DNA of 64,000 nucleotides from Fortiea contorta PCC 7126 (lineage in GTDB: Bacteria; Cyanobacteriota; Cyanobacteriia; Cyanobacteriales; Nostocaceae). Both the position numbers and the translations under genes were made by a program. The stretch lies in NCBI RefSeq assembly GCF_000332295.1, contig NZ_KB235930.1:1679895-1743894 (forward strand), in the 5' to 3' direction. Below, piece after piece: positions 55,555-64,000 of the stretch (its first letter is position 1; each line of letters starts with the position of its first letter). A model generated the notes under the pieces. That model searched no databases, was not told the origin of the DNA, and saw only the letters and a program-made list of their open reading frames with translations.

Positions 55555-57966
55555 CTACTGTTCCTGTCGCACACCACCAACTACAGGTTTCACTTGTTGA
55601 TCAGAAAAGGGATCAGTACCACCACTCCAGTTGAAATCGCTAATGCGGATACTGAAACCACCTAATTGGAGCACGGGATTGTAACGTAACGTGAAGCCAT
55701 AGGTGCGGCGGTTATATTCTATGATATAATCTGTGCTTCTTTCTTTACCTGTATCCAGGTTGACGGAGGTTTGAAAGCCCACACGGAATGGCCCGTAGAT
55801 TTGTTGAGTAATACCGGCGCTAAGAACTTTGTTGTCAACGGAGCGGTCGAATAAAAAGGGCGATAATCCGCTGTTTAAACCTTGGGAATAACTAATATTA
55901 AAGGCAGTGTAATCTAAATACGGGCGAGAGAAATTACCAATTTGCCCTAGTAACCCGATTGTCCCAGTTAAGGTGCTTTGGTTATCACCGTTAGTGTAAT
56001 AGCTAGTGGTGCCTGTGATGCCGGCGATCGCTTGTAGGTAAGGAACTACGGGAGTGGGTGAGTATCTTAATCCTTCCGTGGCGGTGGCTGGAAGTGGTTT
56101 TCCCTGCCATAATAATAAACCACCACTCAAAGCTGCACTACCTTGTAAACGACCTAGGGAGATGCGATCGTTTTCCCGGTTGGGTTTGAGTAAATCTAGA
56201 CGGTCGGTGTTGGCGTCGATATATTGTGCGCCTGTTTGGTAGCTGAGATTAATCCCGGTGTTACCCAAGGGAATCACCGGCGAGATGAGAACACCGCCCA
56301 AACTGCTTTGGACTGTTTGAAAGCCGAGGGTACCATTGTAGAGGCGATCGCGGTAGCTATATTCTAGATTCAATAAATGGGGATTGCGATCGCCTAATGT
56401 CTGCCGTAACCGCAAACTTGCTTTCAAGTTATCTTCGACTTTGCTCAAGTCTAAACTGGTTAACTCCCCATTCCCCTGAACGACTGCTTTGGAATTCAAC
56501 GCTACATTCAGCCTTGTCTTGACGCCAAGCAGCGACGGTACATTACTAAAACCCGTTTCCACACCTCTTTGAGCAAAAAATTGGGGTGTAACCTTCAAGC
56601 TCGTCCTGTCTGTGCTCACCACATCAAAGCCACGCTCAATAAATAAACCCCCGCGCAGAGTTCCATCAAAACCCACAGAGACGATCGCCGGTGTTACATC
56701 TCGCTCTCGACGGTCGATTCTCTGCTGATTGCGGGGAATACCAATCGCCAACTTATCGTCAAATACTAAACGCGCTGCTTGAGTCTTGACATTATCTACT
56801 AAAGGTGCTTCTCGTACCAAAGTTACCTGAGCTGCTCTCAGTTGTAGTTCTGGAGGAGAAAACGGGTCATTGGTGATGCGGACGTCTTTTGCTTGCCAAC
56901 CTCTAGGATAAAAATCGATCCGTTCAGCTTCAAAACGGAGGCGTTTGACCACACCTCCTGATTTTGGTGGGGGAATATTTCTGGCGTCTGCGGTACCACC
57001 AAAGGTAAATTCAATAGCTCCGGGACTGGTGACATTATTTAAAGGCTGATTAGCGCGGATGCGATCGCTCACCGGACGTTGCGAAACACCACCAGCCGAC
57101 ACATCCGTGGGTAAAAAAGCGACATCCTTGGCTGCTGTGGGCATGTAAATTTCCCCCCGCCCATTCAACAGTTCCCCACTATCTTGAATAAAGTTGTAGG
57201 TAAAGCGTTGTCCTCGCAGCACTTGATCCCCGCGTGTCAGAGCCACATTCCCTTCACCCACAGCGATCAAATTGTCTAAATTAATTTGTAAGCGATCGGC
57301 ATCTACCACCGCCCCATCAAACCGCACCACCACCTTTCCCTCAGCCGTGACAATCCGCCGTTTGTCGTCATACACTTGCTTATCTGCAAGCACTTCTACC
57401 GTTCTTTGTCGCGCCGGTTGAATATTAGTAGGCGTGGGTGCTGGTTGTGCTGGCGTCGGTGCTTTAAATTCAATGACCGGTGGTGGAGCTTGAGCGCTTG
57501 TGGAACTGCGAGACTTAAACTCTATGGTGTTTTGTACTGGCTGCGAACTCGGAGTATTTTCGGTAGTTGCTGGTGGGAAATTACCGCTGATTAAAGATAG
57601 TTTGGGTGGCTTTTGACCTGGCTGTGCTGGCGATGCAGCTCCTCCACCGTCACCCTGTAGCGAATAACCAACTGTCAACGGCTGTCCCAACAATTCGGCA
57701 CTTTGACCAAGCGACAGAGGCGAAAATTCTGGTGGGAAAGATTCTGGTGCGTTGGGTGTAGATACGGTTTGGGAAACTACATGCTTCTTCACCCCCGCAG
57801 TCGGAAACTGTGGACTGTACCGTTGTTGTTGAGACTGACTTTGATTTCCCTCCTGCTCAGTAACCGAGCTGACAACACTAGACGAAACCAACTCAACAGA
57901 TTTGACTGGCTCCAGGATGGAAGGTGGTGCGGGTGGTAAAACGGGATGAAGCATATTTGGGCACAA
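55555..57966 (-). CDS. DUF3769 family outer-membrane (LptD-like) protein
   Basis: An 803-aa protein. Residues 1-185 are low-complexity and Pro/Ser/Gln-rich; residues about 188-300 form an LptA/OstA-like beta-jelly domain (LADKQVYDDKRRIVTAEGKV, VGEGNVALTRGDQVLRGQ); the rest is beta-strand rich and ends in a strand pattern, suggesting an outer-membrane barrel. DUF3769 proteins are the cyanobacterial counterparts of the LPS-insertion protein LptD. No canonical signal peptide is visible, so the true start or export route is uncertain; Met5 (57954) is an alternative. The gene lies about 120 bp downstream of psbI. Confidence 0.82.
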   Translation of the reverse strand: MCPNMLHPVLPPAPPSILEPVKSVELVSSSVVSSVTEQEGNQSQSQQQRYSPQFPTAGVKKHVVSQTVSTPNAPESFPPEFSPLSLGQSAELLGQPLTVGYSLQGDGGGAASPAQPGQKPPKLSLISGNFPPATTENTPSSQPVQNTIEFKSRSSTSAQAPPPVIEFKAPTPAQPAPTPTNIQPARQRTVEVLADKQVYDDKRRIVTAEGKVVVRFDGAVVDADRLQINLDNLIAVGEGNVALTRGDQVLRGQRFTYNFIQDSGELLNGRGEIYMPTAAKDVAFLPTDVSAGGVSQRPVSDRIRANQPLNNVTSPGAIEFTFGGTADARNIPPPKSGGVVKRLRFEAERIDFYPRGWQAKDVRITNDPFSPPELQLRAAQVTLVREAPLVDNVKTQAARLVFDDKLAIGIPRNQQRIDRRERDVTPAIVSVGFDGTLRGGLFIERGFDVVSTDRTSLKVTPQFFAQRGVETGFSNVPSLLGVKTRLNVALNSKAVVQGNGELTSLDLSKVEDNLKASLRLRQTLGDRNPHLLNLEYSYRDRLYNGTLGFQTVQSSLGGVLISPVIPLGNTGINLSYQTGAQYIDANTDRLDLLKPNRENDRISLGRLQGSAALSGGLLLWQGKPLPATATEGLRYSPTPVVPYLQAIAGITGTTSYYTNGDNQSTLTGTIGLLGQIGNFSRPYLDYTAFNISYSQGLNSGLSPFLFDRSVDNKVLSAGITQQIYGPFRVGFQTSVNLDTGKERSTDYIIEYNRRTYGFTLRYNPVLQLGGFSIRISDFNWSGGTDPFSDQQVKPVVGGVRQEQ

Positions 57967-58086
57967 TCAGCCTAATAAATAGCCGGAAGAATGAACCACA
58001 CCTGATGCTATCCGCTAGCGAATGTTCTTGGCTTCTGGTGTCTTTCGCCTTCCGGCTGTCATGCACAGATTCTAATAGTCGAGCTT

Positions 58087-58203
58087 TTACTCTAAATCCC
58101 GGCGTCCGGGGTTACGAGCTGGGTCATTCGACAGAAATCCGAATACAAAGATAGCAACAAAGAAGGCAACTACAATATAAACAGCGATTTTTAAAGTCAG
58201 CAT
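58087..58203 (-). CDS. psbI: Photosystem II reaction centre protein I
   Basis: A 38-aa single-helix protein ([20 protein letters not shown], then [18 protein letters not shown]). It matches the well-conserved PsbI sequence, a subunit at the periphery of the photosystem II core that supports dimer stability. GGAG lies about 10 nt upstream of the ATG. Its stop is 120 bp before the DUF3769 start. The gene is intact and at its expected length. Confidence 0.95.
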   Translation of the reverse strand: MLTLKIAVYIVVAFFVAIFVFGFLSNDPARNPGRRDLE

Positions 58204-58471
58204 CAGAGATATCTCCAAGGGGTATGAGAAAGATTGAGAGCTTCTCTCTCAGTAGCTGCTATGCACAAAAGCTAGCTCTCTTATCTTACCGAAATCTTGT
58301 CCCCTTTTTGGAGGCATGGCAGCGAATGGGGCGCATTCACTTGTTTAGCTTTGAGAATAGCTGCACAACTGATAAAACAAACTATTATTCACCTTTGGAC
58401 GTTGGTTGACAGTATAGGTTTCCCATTTGGCAAATAAAAAGGATGAAGTATGAAGGGTGAAGTATGAAGGG
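58204..58471. other. psbI upstream region and edge of the repeat block
   Basis: 58204-58435 should hold the psbI promoter (minus strand) and shows no convincing gene, since the frames are short. From 58438 the DNA becomes GATGAAGTATGAAGG-type heptamer repeats leading into the 52-bp units. Confidence 0.5.
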
Positions 58472-58591
58472 TGAAGGATGTAGACGCGGAGCGGCTTGCC
58501 GCAGGCTAGGATGAAGTATGAAGTATGAAGGATGAAGGGTGAAGGATGTAGACGCGGAGCGGCTTGCCGCAGGCTAGGATGAAGTATGAAG
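58472..58591 (+). repeat. Two direct copies of a 52-bp repeat
   Basis: Units at 58472-58523 and 58540-58591 are identical, with a 68-bp period and GAAGGATGAAGG heptamers between. Both are exact inverted matches to 55500-55551. The repeats share a palindromic core GGAGCGGCTTGCCGCAGGC. Confidence 0.92.
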
Positions 58592-58809
58592 GGTGAAGGA
58601 TGAAATTAGTGGACTAATCAAGGGAAAAGTTGAGCGAGTGTGTTGGTGTTAGCGATCGCTGTTTCAACCTAAATAGGCAAATTTGTAAATCACCCATTCA
58701 GGTGATCCAGGCGGGTGATGTGTACTTATGGCTAATTATTATAAATTCTGGAGAAAATGCACGGGAATGGAATTACCCAAGTACTACCTATTGCCTAAGT
58801 AGCAAAATT

Positions 58810-59121
58810 ATGATTGTTATCAAAGAAATTGCCCAACAAGCTCTGAAAACAGGCTACTTGAGTCTGGTAGCGCAAAAGCGGATGCAGTTGTTGTTGCAGA
58901 GCAATTATGACTCAGACGACTTGGACGCTTACATAATTCTACAACGTGCGGTGGTGGCGGGTGATGTGAAACCCGAATCGCCCAGACAAACGACCACGAG
59001 TAAGGATGCTGCAGTCAATATAAAAACTGCTTACCAAGTCGCCGCAGAGACGGCTTTTGCTGCAGCTATTGCACTTTCTACACTAAAAGGTAGTAATGAA
59101 CATCCTTCTTTAGGCACATAA
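58810..59121 (+). CDS. Small hypothetical cyanobacterial protein, 103 aa
   Basis: Not recognised. ATG 58810 gives MIVIKEIAQQALKTGYLSLV, a helical N-terminus with a leucine-rich segment (KRMQLLLQSNYDSDDLDAYI) and an Ala-rich C-terminal helix (YQVAAETAFAAAIALSTL). The frame is open upstream to 58630 but that part is non-protein-like. A terminator-like hairpin (GGGCACAG/CTGTGCTCCC near 59157-59185) follows. Confidence 0.6.
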   Translation: MIVIKEIAQQALKTGYLSLVAQKRMQLLLQSNYDSDDLDAYIILQRAVVAGDVKPESPRQTTTSKDAAVNIKTAYQVAAETAFAAAIALSTLKGSNEHPSLGT

Positions 59122-59786
59122 TACCAATAAAATATGCACCGCAGATCTTAGCAATGGAGGGCACAGAACTGCTGTGCTCCCTACAAAATACAGCAGACGT
59201 GGTGCAAGTACGTGAAAACTGGTGTGTTTTTAACGCCAATATGATTAAAAAATAATTAAATATCTGATTTTTTGTTTGAACAGTAGTAATGTGTCTTTAG
59301 TTTGTGCTAAAAACACAAGCATGATAATTTCACTAAATACTTAGTTTTATCATTGCGTCAAATTATAAACATAAACAAGTGTTGTTGTTTAGTGAAGTAA
59401 CAGACAAAGTATTTATTTATTAAATTATTTAGGTGTAAAAGTATCCTGTAGACTTAATCAATAATTTTTCATCCCTCTGAGAGTAGCAAGTTAGGGAACT
59501 CTATATCTGTAAGGAACAAAGACTGAATATTTAATTTATTTGAGCGACTGATTGGCGATCGCAAATAATAAGCAATCATTAAGTTTTACGCTATTAGGCA
59601 CAATAATTCTAGAGAACGCATAGCCTTACAAAGATCCCCGGTGTAAACTTTAGCAAGACAGACAATAACCATACCCAATGCTTAACAAAGTCATAGCATT
59701 ATCACAAACAAAGGTATAAATAATTGGCAACATTGGGTAAAAACAGTAAACAATAGCCATAGCTAAATTTGGAGTTTTGCCAACCT
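59122..59786. other. Long AT-rich leader region before glucan phosphorylase
   Basis: No supportable gene. A GGAGGGCACAG/CTGTGCTCCCT hairpin at 59157-59185 can end the preceding transcript; a related GGGCACAGCAG word occurs near 5583. The remaining 600 bp is AT-rich and probably contains the promoter and a long 5' UTR of the phosphorylase. Confidence 0.5.
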
Positions 59787-62351
59787 ATGCAGCCAATTCG
59801 TACATTTAATGTTTCCCCTTCACTACCGCCGCGACTCGAACCGCTGCGGCGGCTGGCATATAACTTACACTGGGATTGGAACGCCGAGACAAAGGATTTG
59901 TTTCGGCGTCTAGACCCTGATTTGTGGGAATCTAGCCGTCACAACCCAGTCTTAACTCTCGGTGCTATCAGTCAATCGCGGCTTTTGGAAGTTGTAGAAG
60001 ATGAAGGCTTCCTAGCGCAAATGGATCGAGCTGATCGCCAGTTGGAAGATTATTTGCAAGAGCACACTTGGTACCAAAAACAGCGGAGTCAGCATCCCAA
60101 GGAATGCTTTGCTTATTTCTCGGCGGAATTTGGACTTGTTGATTGTTTACCTGTCTATTCTGGTGGTTTGGGTGTTCTCGCGGGGGATCATCTCAAATCT
60201 GCTAGTGATTTGGGATTACCATTAGTTGGTGTGGGCTTATTGTACCAACAAGGTTACTTTGCCCAGTATTTGAACGCTGATGGTTGGCAGCAAGAGCGTT
60301 ATCCCATCAACGATTTTTATAACATGCCGTTGCATCTGGAGCGCAACGCTGATGGTTCAGAATTGCGGATTGAGGTAGAGTATCCAGGACGCAAGGTTTA
60401 TGCTCGTGTTTGGCGTGTGCAAGTGGGAACTGTACCACTGTATATGCTAGACACTAACATTGAACCCAACAACCCTTACGACCACGACATCACAGACCAG
60501 CTTTATGGTGGTGATATCGATATGCGGATTCACCAGGAAATTATGCTGGGAATCGGTGGTGTACAGATGTTGAAAGCGTTGGGTTATGAAGTCACCGCTT
60601 ACCACATGAATGAAGGTCACGCTGCTTTTTCTGCTTTGGAGCGGATTCGTCTGTTAATTCAAGAAGAGGGATTGAGTTTTGCTGACGCTAAACAGGTTGT
60701 GGCTTCTAGTAATATCTTCACCACCCATACCCCAGTACCTGCGGGGATAGATTTGTTTCCTCCCGATAAGACTTTGTATTATCTGGGATATTATGCAGAT
60801 ATCTTTGATTTACCGAAAGAGCAGTTTTTAGGACTGGGACGAGAAAATACAGGTGATTTATCTGCACCTTTTAGTATGGCGGTCTTGGCGTTGAAAATGG
60901 CGACATTTTCTAACGGTGTGGCTCAACTACATGGTGTGGTGTCACGACAGATGTTTCAGGGTTTGTGGAAGAAAGTACCTGTGGATGAGGTGCCGATCGC
61001 TGCTATTACTAATGGTGTCCATGCTCGCAGTTGCGTCTCTAAATCAACACAAGAGTTGTACGATCGCTATTTAGGCCCCAACTGGTCGTCAGCACCAATA
61101 GATAGTCAGTTGTGGGAACGGATGGAGGCGATCCCAGATGAAGAATTGTGGCGCAATCACGAACGCTGTCGCCTAGACATGATTTTGTATGTGCGCGACC
61201 ATTTAGTCAAGCATCTGCGCGATCGCGGTGCTTCTGCTTCCGAAATCACCCAAGCCCAAGAAGTCCTCGACCCCAACGTTTTAACTATTGGTTTTGCTCG
61301 TCGCTTCGCTACCTACAAACGCGCTACCCTGTGGATGCGCGATTTAGAGCGCATCAGACATATTTTATTGGGGAACAAGCACCGCAAAGTACAATTTGTG
61401 ATTGCAGGGAAAGCCCACCCGAAAGATATTCCGGGTAAAGAATTGATCCGCGATATCAATCACTTTATCCGCGAACAACACCTCGAAAAACAAGTAGTCT
61501 TTGTTCCCAACTACGACATCCACATCTCCCGGTTGATGGTAGCTGGTTGCGACATCTGGTTAAATACACCCCGTCGTCCCCGCGAAGCTTCTGGTACTAG
61601 CGGTATGAAGGCTGCTATGAATGGATTACCCAATTTAAGCGTCCTTGATGGTTGGTGGGATGAAGCTGATTATGTCCGCACCGGTTGGGCGATTGGACAT
61701 GGGGAAAATTACGAAGACCCCAATTACCAAGACGAAGTAGAATCTAACGCGCTCTACGATTTGATTGAGAAAGAAGTTGCACCTTTATTTTATGACCACC
61801 GCGATCTCGATGGTTTACCCAGGCGGTGGGTGGCGAAAATGAAAGATGCAATTCGCTTGAATTGTCCATTCTTCAACACAGCGCGGATGGTGCGAGAATA
61901 CGCACAGCGGGCTTATTTCCCCGCTAGCGATCGCTATCATACCCTGAATGCGAATAACTACCAGCCAGCCAAGGAGCTAGCCGCGTGGAAAGCTAACCTC
62001 AGCGAACACTGGTTTAACATCAAAATCAAAGATGTGGAAGTATCAGCGGCCGCAGATATCGAAGTTAATCAAACCGTAGCTGTCAAAGCTAAAGTTGATT
62101 TGGCTACCCTAAGCAACAACGATGTCCAAGTAGAACTGTACCAAGGTGCTATTGACGCTAACGGTGATATCGTCAATGCGATTCCCGTAGCGATGGATTA
62201 CCAAGGCGAAAACACAGAAGGGTTAAGTATTTACACGGCTAACATCACCTACACCACCTCTGGTTTACAAGGCTTATCCTTGCGAGTGATACCGAAACAT
62301 CAACACCTTTCCAACGCCTATGAACCGAGGTTAATTGCTTGGGCTGAGTAA
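59787..62351 (+). CDS. glgP: Alpha-glucan (glycogen) phosphorylase
   Basis: A GT35 enzyme that releases glucose-1-phosphate from glycogen, using pyridoxal phosphate. The PLP lysine lies in REASGTSGMKAAMNG, and other landmarks are AYFSAEFGL, VYSGGLGVLAGDHLKSASDLG and VFVPNYDIHISRLMVAG. At 854 aa it belongs to the alpha-glucan phosphorylase branch that lacks the long N-terminal extension of animal enzymes. ATG 59787 (MQPIRTFNVS) is preferred to TTG 59769. Confidence 0.95.
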   Translation: MQPIRTFNVSPSLPPRLEPLRRLAYNLHWDWNAETKDLFRRLDPDLWESSRHNPVLTLGAISQSRLLEVVEDEGFLAQMDRADRQLEDYLQEHTWYQKQRSQHPKECFAYFSAEFGLVDCLPVYSGGLGVLAGDHLKSASDLGLPLVGVGLLYQQGYFAQYLNADGWQQERYPINDFYNMPLHLERNADGSELRIEVEYPGRKVYARVWRVQVGTVPLYMLDTNIEPNNPYDHDITDQLYGGDIDMRIHQEIMLGIGGVQMLKALGYEVTAYHMNEGHAAFSALERIRLLIQEEGLSFADAKQVVASSNIFTTHTPVPAGIDLFPPDKTLYYLGYYADIFDLPKEQFLGLGRENTGDLSAPFSMAVLALKMATFSNGVAQLHGVVSRQMFQGLWKKVPVDEVPIAAITNGVHARSCVSKSTQELYDRYLGPNWSSAPIDSQLWERMEAIPDEELWRNHERCRLDMILYVRDHLVKHLRDRGASASEITQAQEVLDPNVLTIGFARRFATYKRATLWMRDLERIRHILLGNKHRKVQFVIAGKAHPKDIPGKELIRDINHFIREQHLEKQVVFVPNYDIHISRLMVAGCDIWLNTPRRPREASGTSGMKAAMNGLPNLSVLDGWWDEADYVRTGWAIGHGENYEDPNYQDEVESNALYDLIEKEVAPLFYDHRDLDGLPRRWVAKMKDAIRLNCPFFNTARMVREYAQRAYFPASDRYHTLNANNYQPAKELAAWKANLSEHWFNIKIKDVEVSAAADIEVNQTVAVKAKVDLATLSNNDVQVELYQGAIDANGDIVNAIPVAMDYQGENTEGLSIYTANITYTTSGLQGLSLRVIPKHQHLSNAYEPRLIAWAE

Positions 62352-62359
62352 GGCTAATC

Positions 62360-63085
62360 TCAAATTCTTTGGGGGATAACAATGTAACCAGTAGTGCGAT
62401 CGCCTAGTACTAAATTACGTTGTTCTCCCCAATACCACCAGTGTGCAGCTACGTAAGCGCAGATCAAGCTATCTAATTGGTCTTCCGTGGCTTTGAGAGC
62501 TGCACCTGTAGTGGGTATTTCCCCAGTCAGCACATCACCACAACACAGTGGTAAATCTAGATGGGGGAGAACATCGACAATCAAATTATACAGCTTGATT
62601 AATTCTTGACGGCGATCGCCCAAGCGTCCCTTTTTATATTTGAGAATCCGTTCCAAATTAAATAGATTCACAATCGCTGGATGGGGAAAAACTTCTATTT
62701 GATATCTGCCGAGTTTTTGCGGTGCGATCGTCGGTGCGTGGGCAAAACCGCGAGACTCTAATTCTAAACCAAAATTAACCGTGCGCTCTGCGAAAGCCAA
62801 ACCCAAATTTGCAGGATAACAGCCAGCGTGATATTTACCAAAATATTTGTGAGTTAATTTATCAGGTAAACGATTTCCAGTAGCATTAGGAATTAAAGTC
62901 GGCGCATCCACAGCTACGAGCGCAGGTTCTCCCGGTTGCACACAAGCATCAATCCAAGTGAAAATATCTGCGATCGCTTCTTGACGATCTAGAGCGATCA
63001 GTTGTAGCTTGGCATCGATTAATTGTAGATAACATAGTCCACTTGGTTGAGATTTCCAGCCTAAATCAATACCGAGAAATTTCAT
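62360..63085 (-). CDS. DUF429 domain protein
   Basis: A 241-aa protein with the DUF429 pattern: N-terminal FLGIDLGWKSQPSGLC (acidic residue in a ribonuclease H-like fold), VAVDAPTLIPNATGNR, and a C-terminal segment with ATEDQLDSLICAYVAAHW where an acidic pair is conserved. The fold suggests a nuclease or nucleotide-handling role, but none is proven. Convergent with the phosphorylase (stops are 8 bp apart). Confidence 0.85.
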   Translation of the reverse strand: MKFLGIDLGWKSQPSGLCYLQLIDAKLQLIALDRQEAIADIFTWIDACVQPGEPALVAVDAPTLIPNATGNRLPDKLTHKYFGKYHAGCYPANLGLAFAERTVNFGLELESRGFAHAPTIAPQKLGRYQIEVFPHPAIVNLFNLERILKYKKGRLGDRRQELIKLYNLIVDVLPHLDLPLCCGDVLTGEIPTTGAALKATEDQLDSLICAYVAAHWWYWGEQRNLVLGDRTTGYIVIPQRI

Positions 63086-63093
63086 TGTTATAG

Positions 63094-63128
63094 CAGGGAA
63101 CAGGGAACAGGGAACAGGGAACAGGGAA
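63094..63128. repeat. Short tandem heptamer repeat (CAGGGAA x5)
   Basis: Five exact copies in the leader between DUF429 and the next gene, the same heptamer as at 23814 in another register. Typical heterocystous cyanobacterial STRR. Confidence 0.95.
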
Positions 63129-63248
63129 GAAAGTTGCGTTGTGTAAGCGTTTTATCTTGAGTTCATCGAAGAAGGGAATAGGGAACAAGGAACTCTCTGC
63201 GACTCTGCGTGAAATAAATCATCCCTCCATTCAGCAACGCCAAAAAAT

Positions 63249-63953
63249 CTATCGCATCACCAACCATACCACCCCTGCAGCCACCAAAGGCACACTCAAG
63301 TTATCTGTACCTTGGGGTGAAACACCTTCCGCAACAGTTGCGAAAGCACCGCTGAGAACGGATGCTAAGATTATCCTCGCTTTGTCAAAAGAAACTGCAA
63401 AAGGACTGAGAAATGAGCCAGGAAGCAGTGACAACACCAAGAATATCGCTGTTGTGCTGACGATAAACATAGCGGCTGATCCTTCCCAACTGCGGATAGA
63501 ATTTCCCACTTGGTATTTATGTTGTCCAAAGCGTCTCCCAATTAGCGCCGCTAGGGCATCTCCCCAAGTCATCGCCATCACTCCAGCCGCCGCAATAGGA
63601 ACCTGATCAATTGGCCCGTTGGGTCGCCACAGTAGCCCAAATAGCAGCGTTACGGACATCGCAAAGTAGACAGTCCCAGGTGAACTGTCCTCGGCGTCCA
63701 TCGCTCCAACTATTCGGTATCTATACAGCAAATAATTGAGTCCGATAAACGTAGCGAAGGGTAATACTCCGAATTCCCAGCGGTCGAATAGCCATAACAC
63801 GCCAAAAATCCACATCCCAGCACCCACATGAATTACTTTGCGAGTCAAATTCGGCTCTACACCAAACAGCCGTCGCAATCCCTCACCAATAATCAGTAAA
63901 CTCACAGCGTAGCTGTAGGATGCTAACAGTCCGATTAAGTCATGATTTGTCAT
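63249..63953 (-). CDS. Phytol/dolichol kinase family membrane protein
   Basis: A 234-aa protein with about seven transmembrane helices of the CTP-dependent polyprenol kinase family. NLTRKVIHVGAGMWIFG and MTWGDALAALIGRRFG (a DALAAL-type motif) are characteristic, as is GSAAMFIVS. In cyanobacteria this fits VTE5-like phytol kinase, which recycles chlorophyll-derived phytol for tocopherol. Substrate specificity is inferred. The last 40 bp of the window (63960-64000) carries GTGGGAGGTGAGGTGATGGGG repeats like those near ispG. Confidence 0.82.
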   Translation of the reverse strand: MTNHDLIGLLASYSYAVSLLIIGEGLRRLFGVEPNLTRKVIHVGAGMWIFGVLWLFDRWEFGVLPFATFIGLNYLLYRYRIVGAMDAEDSSPGTVYFAMSVTLLFGLLWRPNGPIDQVPIAAAGVMAMTWGDALAALIGRRFGQHKYQVGNSIRSWEGSAAMFIVSTTAIFLVLSLLPGSFLSPFAVSFDKARIILASVLSGAFATVAEGVSPQGTDNLSVPLVAAGVVWLVMR

Positions 63954-64000
63954 TTGCTAAGTAGTTGGGGAAGTGTGGGAGGTGAGGTGATGGGGTGATG

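Overview
The window looks like chromosomal DNA of a filamentous, probably heterocyst-forming cyanobacterium (Nostocales). The reasons are the many HIP1 octamers (GCGATCGC), short tandem heptamer repeats of the GGGAACA type, psbI, a CrtR-type carotene hydroxylase, a cyanobacterial Hfq next to dapF, phytol kinase, Hanks kinases with TPR tails and large GAF/PAS histidine kinases. Most of the window is ordinary housekeeping sequence. No rRNA, CRISPR array or intact transposase gene was seen; there are two tRNA genes.

Layout. 0-5.4 kb: a ribbon-helix-helix-like gene, a highly structured leader or ncRNA ending in an intrinsic terminator, an HNH endonuclease gene, a TauE/SafE permease, a class II amidotransferase, a secreted nuclease and a 2Fe-2S ferredoxin. 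5.4-15.4 kb: tRNA-Ser, a possible sRNA, TPR and sugar-epimerase genes, two convergent Ser/Thr kinases, queD, a GT2-TPR glycosyltransferase, a 3-methyladenine glycosylase and a leftover type I restriction (HsdR) tail. 15.7-21.4 kb: tRNA-Cys, a PIN/TRAM protein, hemW, then a small accessory island (a MITE, recombinase and integrase remnants, and a two-gene operon of unknown function), then dapF and hfq. 21.4-28.5 kb: a CPA2 K+/H+ antiporter, a small conserved-looking gene, a sucrose-synthase/SPS-like glycosyltransferase behind a c-di-AMP (ydaO-type) riboswitch, and an RnfD-like/DUF2330 gene pair.

28.7-34.8 kb: a polysaccharide export and assembly cluster (Wzm/Wzt ABC transporter, two GT4 glycosyltransferases and a methyltransferase) followed by a Uma2 gene. 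34.8-42.4 kb: pyruvate kinase, a possible structured RNA, crtR, era, a carboxyl-terminal protease and ispG. ispG lies between two unusual minisatellite blocks. 43-50.3 kb: amidase, an EndoU-like secreted protein, ilvC, an aldo/keto reductase and a SagB-type dehydrogenase. 50.9-55.3 kb: a two-gene phosphorelay. 55.5-58.6 kb: a DUF3769 outer-membrane protein and psbI, bracketed by inverted copies of a 52-bp repeat. 58.8-64 kb: a small gene, glucan phosphorylase, DUF429 and phytol kinase.

The most interesting points are the structured RNA in front of the HNH gene, the c-di-AMP riboswitch next to a K+ antiporter, the two-gene module among recombinase remnants, the RnfD-like/DUF2330 pair, and the psbI/DUF3769 block flanked by inverted repeats. 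All functional calls come from reading the sequence; no database search was run.
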